The notes under the pieces were generated by a model. That model did not search any database, was not told the DNA's origin, and worked only from the letters and a program-made list of their open reading frames with translations. This document shows positions 22,593 to 35,478 of a DNA stretch of 64,000 nucleotides, piece after piece. Source of the stretch: Oscheius sp. JU75 (lineage: Eukaryota; Nematoda; Chromadorea; Rhabditida; Rhabditidae); the NCBI GenBank assembly GCA_037178855.1, contig JASJZC010000007.1, forward strand, positions 124,001-188,000. Direction: 5' to 3'. Numbering within the stretch: position 1 is the first letter of the stretch; each line of letters opens with the position of its first letter. A program made the translations under genes and the position numbers.

Positions 22593-25575
22593 CGTGCTCA
22601 GCGCCGCCGCAGCAATGGCTGTGGGCGGAGCTGCGGTCCCCTTACGGTCAGTCTGAAGGCAGAGAGGAAATCATTGCGGAAGAGAGTCTTGAAATATAGA
22701 ACAGACAAGGGCGAGATACATAAATTGACAGTCCTTTATTGATGTGTGAAAGAGTCAGCAAGGTAATAATATCCCAATTTCTTACCATAAGACGACCCGT
22801 GGATATGGGCGAGCGAGGACAAGCAACATGATAAGCATCCCGTTTATTTTCGTATGAGAAGCCCGGGACAAAAAATGGCTATCCGGGACCCTAGCATTCG
22901 TAGTCAGGACGGCTCTCCGCCTAACGCAGATTTATATTTCTAGATTGGTTGTTGTGACAAGACTAATTTCTGCCTAATTCAAGACACGTACGATTTTTGA
23001 AGACTGCACAATGACTGAACGAAATTGTCGTCATTGAAGGGGGTGCTGCGCCTACTTGATTTATTGATCATATGAAGAAATCTGATGAAGAAGAGAGCGG
23101 GACAGAAATACAAAATCGATACTGGAGTGTGAAAGGCAATACAATCAAGCTCGATGTGGCCATCAAATGAGGAAAAAGACCTTTTTCACATCAATTATTG
23201 GCTTTTTGATAGAGGCATGCTTGTTTTGAGTACAGGAATAGATCAAGAGGGGAGAATAGAAAACAGGCGCAAGAGTGTATTCGCGCATGCAGGCAGCCCC
23301 GTTATAGGAATGCCGTCCTTCAGTTTTGGAAGTTCAAGTAAAACTCTGGAATATTAGAGAAGGAGCGGCTGCAACGTCAGAGGCCAGGGAACAGACGCTT
23401 TTTAGGTGAGAAGACGCATGTACCGGCAAAGTAGAACCACCGTTCCACTAAACAGTGGGAATCTACGGGTGCGGTATTTCATTAAACGAGTCAACCGCCA
23501 CTTGTTGTAATCCTTGAAATTGATTAGTTTGGTTTTACAGCATACTAAACTAATTGGTATCTTAAGAAGAAAGTGATACAACAACTAGATAAGATTGGAA
23601 TGAGAAAATTACAGTATAAAGGACGAAAAATGATGTTGAACATGATACATAAGGAAAATGACTGTTGCCGTACAAAGAAGAACAGTTCATATGAAAATAG
23701 CGTGGCTACTCATAAAAAATGCCTGTCTTTGTTTTCGACCATTCGCAATTTGTAGGAAAAATCACGCTATAGCATTCCGAACATCTCGGCTTGAAAAGAG
23801 TTGATAGAAAAAGAAGAAAATGCAAATATGAGGAGACTCCTATGAGAAATGCGGTTCTTTTCACGCACTCGGCATAATTCATTGTCGTTAAGGAGCACAC
23901 GTAAGGAACAAAGCTGTGAAGAAAAGTTGAGGGTTCAAGACCTGAAATATCTTTTTGACCCCCACCTAGGATATGCGATACTTTGCGAAGAACAAAAAAC
24001 AGAAAGAGTGCTCGAAACTTCCTCGCACAGATCTTTTTTTGTCCAAATCACCATCATGGCATGGTCGTAAAACAAAGTGAACACGTCAAGTTGGGAAAGA
24101 GCGGGTACGAAGTCTATGAATGACTCTGTGAAAACAACCGGAAATAAACAAATTATGTCTTCAGGTAAATGTTATTAAGGCTGCAAAGAGTCTATCCAAG
24201 AACTCCTCTTGGAAGGAGGATGATGGACTCATCTTATTCAATTTTCCACTTACTATGAGGAAGTGTTAATCTGAGAGGGGAACCATGATTTTCAAAAGCG
24301 AAGAATGTTGCGTGTGACAAGGTCAAGACAGTCATTGGCTCACTAAAGTTATTACTTATAATCTGCATTATTGACACCATTTTCCCTGTTATATTAGTAC
24401 AATTGTTAAACTCAGGTTCTTTCGAATGTGCATTATTGCAAACTAGCGTGACACAACTAGCCTCAAATAATCTGAAAGTTGAAGATGCATAAATACAGCG
24501 TTGTGACCATCTTTTGCTTGTTTCTGTGTTGTCGACCACTAAGAAAAAACAGCAAGGTTAGTATTGCAGAGAAGTTAAATGAGTGACACCCCAAGTTTGG
24601 CAGGATAAGAAAATCATCATATGTTAACAAGAAGGCTTTTTTCCTTTTCTAGCTCGGATATCCCAGGCAGAGAATTTAGCCACCAGGCTAAGTAATATTG
24701 AGAAATATGCACCGTTTCTGAGGAATGTGTGAATTGCTCAGTGAACGCACCGTCGTTTTGTACCTTTTCCATCAGCGGGAAACTTAATAGGATATCATTT
24801 TTATGAACGGTTCCAAAGACACTGTTTCTTCTACCCTAGCGGACAAAACATTAACTGCAAAAAGAAAAGATTGCGAAAGGTGCTAATAGAAAGTTTCAGA
24901 ACGGCTGCAGAACTGGAAGATCTGTGTTAATAATAGACTTCCAAGTCCTATTTTGAACGTTTCACTGGACGAGTGAGAGGGAAAGGAAATGCCGCTTGGA
25001 TGCAGCGGAAGCGACGTAGATTGTCCAATTCAAGAGGAAGGAACCCCGAAACAATTTATCATTGGAAAGCATCGATCATCTTCTTGAATATATTGCAAAA
25101 ATATCTAGGTATTCTGTGGAAGCGTGCGTGGGGGAAGACAATAAAAATTTACGGGGTTGACCAGCAATCGGCACTAAGTGACTGCCATGGAGGTGGCAGC
25201 ATTATTTATCGGGAAGAGGAAATTGTGCATAAAGAATTGTCTTTTTCCAGTTTTCTTAGGAAAGTTGTGAGAAAGATGTTTTGGCGTGACGACATAAAAT
25301 CGTGTCAAGATTAACTATGAAAGCCGGTATACGTGATATGAGTTGTTGTGAACGAAAGGTCATTGTGTTCCGAACAAAGTTAGAAACTCTTCCGCTTCCG
25401 ATTAGGGGTAACGTTTCAATTAATTTCAAGAATGAAGAACTCCGAGTCGGAGAAAAACAATTATTTTAATGACTGGCCATTCTTAGTAGAAAGTAGTTCT
25501 TACTGTTTCAAAACCTAGGCTAGCCGAATTTCAAAAAAGAAGTCAAAATTTGCTTCTTGGTATGACACGTTTTAT
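22593..25575. other. Intergenic, no gene seen
   Basis: Upstream of the receptor gene and downstream of the FLYWCH-like gene. Scattered ORFs up to 113 codons (24973-25314 on +, 24234-24539 on -) have no recognisable domain or splice partner. No repeat or RNA gene was identified. Confidence 0.5.
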
Positions 25576-27256
25576 TCAATAGCCAAGTGTGTTGCCTAAA
25601 AAATGCAGACAAAGTCCCCGTAATCCCCAACAAAATGTATCCCAGTCCGTCTTCTTGAGCCGCTGATGGTGAAGAAGGTTTGTTCCACGCATGATGTCCA
25701 TGATGACATCTTGGCCGCAATCTCGCACAACGACAGTCTTCGTCTGAAAAATTTTCTATTTCGGGTGGAACAATGGATAAGCATACCTTGTCGGCACTCG
25801 ATATCAAGATTTCAGTTGCTCCCGTGTAGTTACAAGACACCAGTAGTCGGTATTCCGTAGCAATCTAAAGTTTTCCACTTGCTTGGAAACAGCTCTTACG
25901 CTCACCTTTATAATCTCAGACATCTTTTCCAGTACTGGAAACGGGCCGGTATCAGTCGATTGCTGTTGGCTTGTACAAGGAGATGGCTCATCTTTCACCG
26001 TCGTAATATCGATGATTTCTTCTTGATGCGTAGGCTGCTGTCGTTTCAGAAGCTTCTCCAACATTTCCTGACTTGTTTGCCCTGGAGACGAATGGGAAGT
26101 GGAAGGACCCGGGTCGGCAGGAGAGTCTTGTAGGAGATCAGAAATGTGGAACTGAAAGCAGGATTAAACTGAAGAAGTAACTTCTTACATTCCTGTCCTG
26201 GGCAACTGCATATCCAGAGTTGAAACTGTTCATGTACTGGGCAAACTTGATCTCTTCGGCTGAAAAAACTCGCTTCCGATATTAAGTAACGGAAAACTCA
26301 CAACTCGATCCCGACTGAGCAGTCGGTGCGTTTATTGGGGAAACCAGAGCTTGTTGCTGCGTAACCACAGGTATGCGGACACCATTGTGATCGTGCTCAC
26401 CACCTCTGTAGACGTAAATCTTGCCTCCAGGTAGACTCAAAGAGTACATCTGATAGGGACAGCGGGTTCGCTTCCAGGAATTGCATCTGAAAAGTAGAAA
26501 ATTGCTAGCCATTTGTTAACAATGTAGCAATTAAGCAGAAAACCTATTTGTTTAAAATGATGCGCTTGTTCTGACTTGTGAAATGCGCCATAACCGGTAT
26601 TTGATACTCAAAAAATGAATGGTATGCTTTCCCCGAAACTCCGAAAATCGCCTAGTATACGATGGGTAACGTGGTTTCTTGGTATATTATACATGGGGAA
26701 TCTATTTCTACCAGTTCCTTACTCTTGGGTACCGCGGCAAGTTAACCTACCCTTCCAAATCTTCTTATCTGTTAAATATTGTCTGTAATGGAAATATTTT
26801 TTTTTGAGAAGATCTATCAAAGTCTGTGGAAACATGACTCATCGTTTTGAACGATTATTTTTGACTGAATTTCTAACGGCTCAGAAGTTTTGTAACTTTT
26901 TCTTGAAATGTATGATATAAAACTACATCTTTTAGCTAGTAGCAAATCCTTATTTCAAATTTTCAGTATTTTATTTCCTGTGAAAATTTAAAAAAGATAA
27001 ACACTCGCCTGAACGTGATTTTGGATCCGGTGAGCAGCTCGTCCGTTTTCCTTCTTGAAACCTTGTTTGCTCTTGCCAAAGCAGATAGTTCCTCAGCCGT
27101 ACTGACACATCCAAAAAGTTGCCAGTTGATGTTGCTCCTCCTCACAGCAACGGGTTTCATGTCAGGCGCTTGGAATTGTGGAAAGGAAAGGAAGGTGTTC
27201 TGGTCATAGACTTGGGCAGCTGAACTTGGAAGTCTCCCATTTTTTTTACGTTCCAT
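25576..27256 (-). CDS. Orphan protein with FLYWCH-like zinc motif
   Basis: Six in-frame exons: 27009-27256, 26302-26486, 26189-26259, 25906-26151, 25787-25864, 25576-25743 (996 bp, 331 residues). Residues about 40-120 carry a Cys/His pattern: a Trp/Phe-containing start (NINWQLFGC), then CNSWKRTRCPYQMYSLS and GGEHDHNG. The order C..C..HxH resembles FLYWCH, WRKY-GCM or Mutator-type zinc domains that bind DNA. The middle is Ser/Pro/Gln-rich (DSPADPGPSTSHSSPGQ). The C-terminal part (IATEYRLLVSCNY, VVVRDCGQDVIMDIM) is unknown. The first intron needs a GC donor (CAG/GCGAGT) to keep frame; the nearby GT does not. An AATAAA overlaps the TGA stop, so the 3' UTR may be very short. A transcription factor or domesticated transposon protein is inference. 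Confidence 0.68.
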
Positions 27257-27329
27257 TCTGAAATCAAACGTATTTTGGAAAAAAAGATAATAGTATGAGG
27301 AAGAAAAAAAAGAGAATAAGCTTAGAAAC

Positions 27330-27520
27330 TGGGTGGTGGGGGTCGTTGAGCGTAGCCCCCCGTGTCCCCCATTGATCGCGGTGCTGGCCCCCCGCTAATC
27401 GCGCGTAGAAGGTATAGACACTGGCCGCAGTGGAGAGCCCAGACACGCCGGTTTTAACGGCTGGGGGAGAAGCGGGGGTACGCGATGATGCGACACAAGA
27501 TAGTCGCGCAGTTTTAATTA
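27330..27520. promoter_or_regulatory. GC-rich, CpG-rich block upstream of FLYWCH-like gene
   Basis: Unlike its AT-rich surroundings, this block is packed with C-runs and CpG, with an imperfect tandem of CCCCC-ATTGATCGCGG / CCCCCCGCTAATCGCGC. It lies just 5' of the minus-strand start at 27256 and beyond the stop of the next gene (27728), so a promoter role is the simplest reading. No specific factor site is claimed. Confidence 0.35.
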
Positions 27521-27727
27521 AGCAGGATACTGTTGGGAAGAGACGGTTACCTCATCTTCATTCAGTTTGCATTAAATTACCTTCATAGATAACATATGGA
27601 TGAAATGACAATGATGCAAACATTAAAATCGGGTCAGTAAATGACAAATTGCGAGAAATTAATAGCACTTGGTTTAAAAAAAGCTTACAAACAAAGACAG
27701 AATGGTACAAAAACACATAACAAGCAA

Positions 27728-30326
27728 CTACCATTCCTCTTCAATAACGGGCTGGGGTCTTGTGGGATAATATCTTTCCTTCAAGCTACCAAGTGTAAAC
27801 ATATCTTTCAATAAGAAATTCTGGATTACTGCACCGTACTCGTCAAGTCTCTTTTGCAGAAAAAAGTCGTGTCCGGTACCGCACATAAAGATAAATGTCA
27901 CCAGATCGTTCAACTCGTGGACCAGTTTCCAATGGAAAGAGTAAAAAGGGCTCAGATTGGCAATGGCAGCGCCTTCTCCTTCAAATCGGAAAAGACGCAA
28001 CATGGGATCGGTTGGCTGTAGCGGGTTCGATCTCTCAGGTTTGCGAATAATGACCGCTAAGTGTGCTTTAGAGTTAGTGATTGGCACCATTACTACTGTT
28101 AGGACATTGAAAGTGAACGTAAAGACTTTGTAGGATAGACCCTCAAAGAAGGCCGTCGGATTGGAATCCCATTGAGGTTTTTCGAAGCGAATGTGCAGCT
28201 CCTGATTGGTTGAAGAGGATGTGTGTATACGACGCTGAAATTCAAGATCTGTGCTGGTGTTCTTTGAAAGCTATACAGGAATTATCTTTAAACATTTAAA
28301 TCAGAAAAAAGAAAAAGAAAATGCCATGTGATTTCTACTAACTGTTGAATGTTTTGCATCTATCTTGATCGTTTAAAAACGTTCCCAGAATATGCACAAT
28401 GACCCAAAATTACCTGTAGGGCACTGTTGATCTTCTTCACAAAGTCAAAACTTTGAGGAGCATCGTTTTCAAACTTCAAGTAGAGCTTGTTACAAGACGG
28501 GAGCAGAATGCCCATAGCGTAGTCAAAGTACGGAATTTCATTTCCCTGGCATGGTATATTCACTTCGAGTAGGCTCTGCAAATGGTCTGTCGTTTGTTAT
28601 AGCCTTTACAGTAAGAAGTACCACGAGACAAAATCCAGGATCAGCTAGTTTCCACGTCGACGTAATTTGTACTTTGACATACAGTTCTCTACTTGAAGCT
28701 CACAAGTTTCGAACAAAAACGCTGATTCACAATACAGTCACGTACAAAATGATCTTAGAGACAAATCGCGGGGTTTTGAATCGTTTTAATACGTTTTCAA
28801 ATTTCCAGGAGACTTCTTTCCAAAAAAAAAGCAAAGAAAATCTTTGTACAATACGCTTTGCTAGGTTGTTTGAGGCTCTCATATTTGAAGCAACCTACCA
28901 GCATGCTGAGATCTTCTGCTTGAACCAAGCTGCTTAGAGGAAGCCCAATTTCCGCCAGATTGAACAGCACGTTTCTTGGATTGAAAACTTTTAGTGCCTT
29001 CGAGTTGAGACCCCAGGTGTACCAGCCAAAGCTAAGGGGCTTGAAGACCTCACAGGTGAAAATGAAAACCGAAAGATGCTGCAGTAGTCGATCTACAGCG
29101 GCCGGGTAGTTGACTTGCTCATGAGGAGGAATATCTGTTTTGAGGTAGATTGTCTGGAAGAAGAACAAGGAAAGATCGGCAGCTATAGTAAGAGTGGAAT
29201 CTTCGATAAAATCGGTCAGTATGAAGAGATACTCTTTGTTGGCTGTAGCGATTCGAAGCATAAAGTCTGGCTCAGAAGAAGATTTGGCCAGCTGAAAGCT
29301 CACATTACTAATATGTAACGGGTAAACTGACAATTTCAAAAGTAAGAAAAGGACATTCAGCTTGCGGCGTAGCTGAATTTTCAGGCTGTGAACTACGGTT
29401 TCCTTCAACTTGAATGCTCTCGCGACGCTCTTCAGCTGCACTGAGGACATCTTTACAAGTTCTGAGCATTTTGACAAACGTGGCAGGTTTTAGCTGAAAA
29501 CTGTCCTATCACAACACTTTCGTCAAAAGTGCTTGACTGTCAACCCAAAATCCAAAAACACACCTTTTTGAATACAGACAAAAGAAGGTCTTGTTGAACT
29601 TCAATTCCGTTTCGCTGATTTGGTGGCACTTCTATTCCTTGGCCATCCTCTGCAACATGGATAGGGCCTTGTGGCAATTCCAAAGTGGCCTAAGAAACAA
29701 AACCTTCTATGATTGAAGATGTACTTTGGGAATATGGGTTCTTTTTCTAGTGCTCAATAGCACTTTTGATCACTCAATCGCGAAAGCCATGTCAATACTC
29801 TCTTCAATACAATTTCTAACATGCAGAGTAATTTTGTTAGAAAGACTTACGTCTGCTTTGAGAAGGTTCATCAAATCAAAATAAGAAGGCATCACGAAAC
29901 ATCCGAGCACAGAATCAAAATCTGCAAGATTACTCTGCACCTGTCAAGCCATCTGTTATATACGGCGAGCTCCCCAAGAGATAATCCCTCCAATTGTCAA
30001 GCAACCCCGGGAGACGTTCCCGTAATCTGGTTTAATTAAAACTTCGACAATGACGAGCTAGGTAGCCGACCCGGGAAAACAAGACGACTAAATTTGTTTA
30101 CCCGGCCAAATTGGATCTCTGTACAAGAATTGTGCTCTGACATGCTCTGTTTTGTGAGAAAACTGATAACCACCGGGTAAACAGACGTTCTCACTTTCTG
30201 CGAATAGCTTTTTGAGGCTAGAGGATACCAGTCAGGGGCTCTATTCGAATCAACACGTCTTGAGAGGAAACAGTCAGCCCTCAGTTTTTCTATTATTGCT
30301 TCACATTTGCGGAGACTGTCCAACAT
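27728..30326 (-). CDS. Paralog A, tentative Mediator subunit 1-like protein
   Basis: Seven exons, all in phase 0: 30102-30326, 29851-29940, 29564-29689, 29332-29493, 28899-29291, 28414-28575, 27728-28270 (1701 bp, 566 residues). Clearly related to the gene at 35479-37676: compare RNGIEVQQDLLLSVFKK and FVKMLRTCKDVL near the N-terminus, and SPFYSFHWKLVHELNDL near the C-terminus. Two stretches recall the MED1 core: FGWYTWGLNSKALKVFNP followed by RNVLFNL (MED1 has a glycine-rich turn then a yy.sP.dll segment), and LLPSCNKLYLKFENDAPQSF followed by an alpha helix (MED1: LPACFFLKFP...). MED1 bridges transcription factors to RNA polymerase II. The name rests on my memory of the family, so treat it as a hypothesis. 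No signal peptide or membrane segment is evident. The paralogy is much firmer than the function. Confidence 0.65.
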
Positions 30327-31256
30327 GGTGAACGAGACGACTCACAAAAGCAAAACACATTCGAATCGAGGAAATTGTGCAGCTATAAGAATTGTTATCA
30401 TACCACGACATCTGACTAAAGCTTTCGACAACCGGCAAAAATCTCAGCTTACACCATCATAAAAGTAGTAAGCGCCTGGGGCTACTTTAAAGCGTACTCA
30501 ATGAAACCCCTGATGGGAAAAAGCAGTATTTTGTAGCCATTGACGCCTTGAAAAATTGTACAAATTTCAAATATTTAAGGACTTTACAGAAGTTCAAGAC
30601 GACTTCTATCTAAAACGTGTACTCACCGGCGGGTTTGCTTGAACCTCTCTGGATTTTCATCCCATTGTCTGTGATACTATTGTTTTAAAAGTGATTTTGT
30701 CACCTCAAAATGGGCGAGGTTCAGAAAAAAAACTGTGCGTCATAGCAAGTGCAAGAAGCATTATTAGTCTGTTTAAACAGTAACATTCACATTTTTCAGT
30801 AATGACATCGATTGTTTTATTCCCGTTTTACAGTTTTTTAATTCACATTGTTTGAAGTTCCACAGATCCACTAAAACACCTAGAAACCAAACTACGAAAC
30901 GCGACTACCTCTTTTGACATTCAGATTAGCATTCTGAACATTTTAAACAACGGAAGATACTGATGTGCTGCTAATCCGAATCCCATTATAGCGCAGTCAC
31001 AAGATAATCCCCCTTCCCAGAAAGTATTGGATTTTCGTGCCAAAAAGGAACGTATTCTGCGATACGTCGAGCATGACCTAAGGTATTGTAGCAGAGAAGT
31101 GTCAAGGCCTGAAAATAGAACCTGTTTGGCCGGTTTGATCATCCGTTTTTGGGACTCAATCGAGCCTCATGTGACTGGCACTGCAGTGACCATTGGATAG
31201 ACAGCAGATAAGACTCCTTGAAAAGGGCCTGTTGATAACAAAAAGAGGTCAGTGTC
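30327..31256. other. Intergenic between divergent genes
   Basis: Shared upstream region of paralog A (-) and cathepsin Z (+). No coding exon or RNA gene was recognised. The ORF at 30921-31142 on the minus strand has no supporting features. Confidence 0.5.
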
Positions 31257-32862
31257 ATGAGAGTCCTTCTCGCCCTCCTCTGCCTTTTTGTGCTAGCTGC
31301 AGCTGTCGGTAATCGCTACAACCTGCGAGGATGCTACAAGAATACTGGAAAGAAATATGAGCACAAGTAAGAAACATTTTTTCTTACCCTCAACCCATTT
31401 TAGATTGAGGCATCGTATCTATGAGAAGCGTGGCTACCTTCACGAGAAAATCCCGAAAAATTGGGATTGGAGAAATGTGGAGGGCGTGAACTACGCTTCA
31501 GTCGATCGCAATCAGCACATTCCTACATATTGTGGCTCTTGCTGGGCTTTCGGTTAGTTATCAGCCTCGAAAAAGCCGACAATAACATTTTTAGGAGCCA
31601 CCTCAGCCCTGGCTGATCGCATCAACATCAAGAGAAAGGGTGCCTGGCCCCAGGCTCTGCTCTCAGTTCAGGAAGTAATTGACTGCTCTGGAGCTGGAAC
31701 TTGCATCCAAGGAGGAGAGCCAGGAGGAGTCTACAAGTATGCTCACGAGAATGGAATTCCTCACGAGACTTGCAATAACTATCAGGCTAGAGATGGAAGT
31801 AAGAAGGAGTCAGGACTGAAAACTAGTGTTGTTACAGAGTGTGATCCCTACAATAGATGTGGCTCGTGCTGGCCGGGAGACTGCTTCAGCATTTCCAACT
31901 ACACTCTCTACAAAGTCGGACAATACGGTAAATTTGGACAGCCTATGTAAACCTTTAGAAAAGTCTACAAAAGTGACTATAATCGCCTAGTTCTGCAAAT
32001 ATATACACCAGTATCACCTCTTTCAAAACTCTAGTGAAAGTAGCTTTCGACAGACACTTCTGGGGGTTCTGACCTCGCAGTTTTTAGACAACTTTCAAAA
32101 AAGCGAGCCACAGGAAGTTTAAAAAGCTTCTTAGGTTTTTGGGCGCGCCTAAAACGAAACCATAGTAGGAATAAGGGAGGAAAAAAGAACTCGCTTAGTT
32201 TCGAAACTATGGAAAAATTTATGAAATAGTCAACCTAATCAGCTACATTTCGAAAAGAATTGTCTAGGTGGCACCACCTTTACTCTCATTGCTCCCTCCA
32301 AATGAGGTACCGAGACAATAACAAGTGCTTCTTGTGACTCACGACGCTCATTGATAGGAGAGTATTCTGGGTTAAACTGCACTTTAATCATTTGAGAGTA
32401 AATGGCGAAGCGAGTATGAAAGACAATGTTCAGGAACTGTTCATGGCTACGACAAGATGAAAGCTGAGATCTATCATCACGGCCCAATTGCATGTGGAAT
32501 CGCCGCTACCAAGGCCTTTGAGACTTATGATGGAGGAGTTTACAAGGTACGACTCTTTACAAACATGCCTGAGTACGAAACCCGACAAAACGTTCATCTT
32601 GCGTCAGAGGCGTGAGAGAAAAAACACGTTTCAGGAAGAAACTGATGACGACATCGATCACATCATCTCTGTCCACGGCTGGGGATATGATGAGCAGACT
32701 GGAACCGAGTTCTGGATTGGAAGAAACTCCTGGGGAACTCCTTGGGGAGAGCAGGGATGGTTCCGTGTCGTGACCTCAAAGTTCAAGAATGGTGGAAGCA
32801 AGTACAACCTGAAGATCGAGGAAGACTGTGTCTGGGCCGATCCCATTGTTGATGAATTTTAA
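31257..32862 (+). CDS. cpz-1: Cathepsin Z (cathepsin X), C1A cysteine protease
   Basis: Lysosomal or secreted carboxypeptidase-type papain-family enzyme. In C. elegans its ortholog acts in moulting (known). Exons: 31257-31366, 31404-31552, 31595-31798, 31838-31927, 32434-32546, 32635-32862 (894 bp, 297 residues). It starts with a signal peptide ([18 protein letters not shown]) and has the short propeptide of the family. The cathepsin Z hallmark HIP insertion is seen just before the active site: [14 protein letters not shown], with catalytic Cys. Catalytic His lies in ISVHGWG and Asn in IGRNSWG. Many disulphide Cys are present, including the CNNYQ ... [10 protein letters not shown] block. Length is typical (human about 303). 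Most introns are under 45 bp; intron 4 is 506 bp. A polyadenylation signal AATAAA lies at 32899-32904. The gene is intact and should be active. Confidence 0.95.
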
Positions 32863-33084
32863 TGAGAACACTATATTTTGTATTTGTCTGTACAACAGAA
32901 TAAACCTCAGTTTTTAATACTATGAAACTTTTTTGTTTCTAGCTCAAGGTCCGATCTAAATATGTTCATGTCAGTTTGAAATCCCTACCAAGGGGAAATC
33001 AAGCTAATTTATCAAAATTCTCATAGGGCCCGGTGGACACCGTAGTACTTCATTTCAAATTGGAGATTCTTTATCCAGTTCTCG

Positions 33085-35400
33085 GCAGTTAGTTAGATTA
33101 GATTAGAATATTCATTTGTCCAGATGGATCAAATATTGGTTATATACAATATGATGGGGAAAAAATTGGGGAGTAGCAGAGGGTTTCAGGAATTTTCTTA
33201 CAGGAATAATATAGTTTGAAACACTCGAGGCTGTGCCTACATACCGGGACGTCTAGTAGAAACTCTGCTGTGAGAGCTAGGCTCCAATCACACCTAACTG
33301 GGTCGCAGAGAATCTACCCCCCTGCCGTAGTAGGTGCGCTATGAATTTATCGACATACGTGATACTGGTCTTCTTCCAGAACAGAGGTAGAGGTCGTAAA
33401 AAAAAACCATTTACCCTTCAGGGCCATTTACCCTTCAGAGCTGCGCTCCACCCTTTCTACGTGGGACAGGGACTATATATTAACCAAGAATTTCCTGTAA
33501 ACCATGCTAAGTTGGGGGGTTTGAGAAGGGGAGATATCACAGGAAGGTCTTCTTAATCCCTGATAGTCCTTGATAAAACTTCTGAATGGAGAATTGCGTA
33601 CTGGACTAAGCCAGCACGCCCTGAAACTATCCTCAAAGAAATATCATTCTCTTCTACGAACCGTGATATTCTGTAAGTACTTGTATTTTGAAGTGGAACT
33701 AACTGAGACCCTTTTAGGTAAAAGTTTGAACTGTGATGTACGTCCCCCCCCGTAGGACATAAGATGAACAGATCAGATAATAGAGTATGACTTACACCTA
33801 AAAGTATTTTTCGAGCAAAAAGGAGGTCATTGACTAGTCTCCTAGTCTGAAGAGGGCAAAGTTTAAAGCTACATAGGCGAGACTCATAACTTGGCATATC
33901 TCTATATGACGCACCATGATGGTTTTTCAGCCAAAGAATTCGTGAAAAATCTCTCTGAACTTTTTCTATTGCGTTTACATCTTTTTTCAGATGAGGGCAC
34001 CAAATTAAAGAACCAAATTCTAATCTTGATCTAACATAAGTAACAAAGAGCTTAGTTAGCAACTTTGGATCATTGGTTAGAAATATTCTGAAGATTCTAA
34101 ACATAGATATATATGCAGATTTAACCATATGAACATACTGGGGAATCTGAATGATAACGAACTGTCATAACGTATTCCTAAATCGCGTACAGAATCTCTA
34201 CTCTGGATGAGAAAACCATTTACATGATACAGATGCTTGAGGTTTTTAGAACCCAGATGCAAAACGAAAGTCTTGTTTTCAGCAATTTTCAGTTTTACCT
34301 TACTAAAGAACAAAACTATGCTATCTATGGACCTCTGAAGTAAGGAGCTATACTCCAAACTACTTTTTTCATCGTATGACATATAAAGTTTAACATCATC
34401 CGCAAATTGAGTAATCTTTACCTCACGTGGTAGATTTGAGAATCGTATGATGTTTGCTACATAAAGATTGAATAGAATAGGACCAATAACACTTCCTTGA
34501 GGAACACCGGATTTTATAGAAAGCCAATCACTAAAGGAAGTGTTAAACTTAACACAAAACAAGCGATCAGTCAAGAAGGATTTTAGCCAACTGAATAAAT
34601 TTCCTCTGATTCCATAGGTTTTCAATAATTCAAGGAGAATAGTGTGGTTAACTGTGTCAAAAGCCTTCATAACATCAAAGTAAACCACATCTATTGACTT
34701 TTTAGAACTCAGTTCATACTGCCAATCGGCGATAACAGCGCACAACGCATTGTCAATGCCACTCTTGGCCCTAAACCCAAACTGTTGCCTAGGAATGATA
34801 TTATTAGCTCTGACCCATTTGTCAATGTGTCTTTTAACTATTTTTTCCATTAACTTACAGGACGTAGACGTTATAGATATTGGTCTAAAGTCATTTACGT
34901 GATTGGCTGAACTGGTTTTAGGAATAGCTGTAACTATTGCTTTTTTCTAAATCAAGGGTACTTGACCTAGGCGTAGGGAAAAGTTTAAAAATATGTGCAA
35001 GAGGGACTGCGAGATTATTAAGACATTTTTTGAATACAATCTGTAGTATTTTATCGGCAGTGACAGAACAGCTAGACTTTAGAGATCTACTTTCACCAAT
35101 AATGTCGAAGGGGAAAATAGTGAAAGTAGAAAGAATTTGACCACTGAAGTGGCCAACATTAGTTTCTGGTGTGCGATCATCACAGAAAACCGACTCAAAA
35201 TACGAGGCAAAAGCGTTAGCAATATCGTCATCCTTACGATAGGCTGTACCCTCGGAAGAGATTTAGCCTTAGAAGCAAGTTTTACTTTTACGTACTGGTA
35301 AAGAGCTTTACCATGGAGATTTATTAAAACCTTATCTTGTTTCTTAACAGAATAATTAGTTGTGTATTTGAAAGCTCTATTTACAAGCTTTTAACGTCTC
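33085..35400 (-). mobile_element. 5'-truncated LINE (non-LTR retrotransposon)
   Basis: Reads right to left. It begins inside the connector between endonuclease and reverse transcriptase; an endonuclease domain is absent. The RT palm is well preserved: FRPISITSTSCK, QQFGFRAKSGIDNAL, VYFDVMKAFDTVNH, SGVPQGSVIGPILF and the catalytic FADDVKLYMS. The thumb continues to 33553 in another frame (RSRLEFGSLIWCPHLKKD). The 3' tail ends near 33085-33110 in repeated TCTAA units. RT motifs place it in the CR1/Jockey/Rex part of the LINE tree, clade not settled. It lies between cathepsin Z and paralog B. Confidence 0.85.
33553..34937 (-). pseudogene. LINE reverse transcriptase, frameshifted
   Basis: The frame from about 34937 to 34077 holds fingers and palm (VTAIPKTSSANHVNDFRP to the DD box); the remainder (34128-33553) is in another frame, overlapping by about 50 bp, so at least one indel separates them. 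Just upstream, a TAG stands where the family has a Trp codon (VPLI-stop-KKAIVTAIP, about 34947). The copy cannot make a full reverse transcriptase. Confidence 0.85.
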
Positions 35401-35478
35401 CCATACCCCAAAATAACATCGATTCCCAAAAAAAAAAAACTTCATTAAGACAAGTTTGAACCAAAAGAAAATATTATG

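Noticed and set aside
24973-25314. 113-codon plus-strand ORF
   Set aside because: No domain, no partner exon, no coding-like composition; spacer between genes.
27728-30326. Assignment to Mediator subunit 14
   Set aside because: I compared remembered MED14 blocks and found no match; the few matching stretches are MED1-like.
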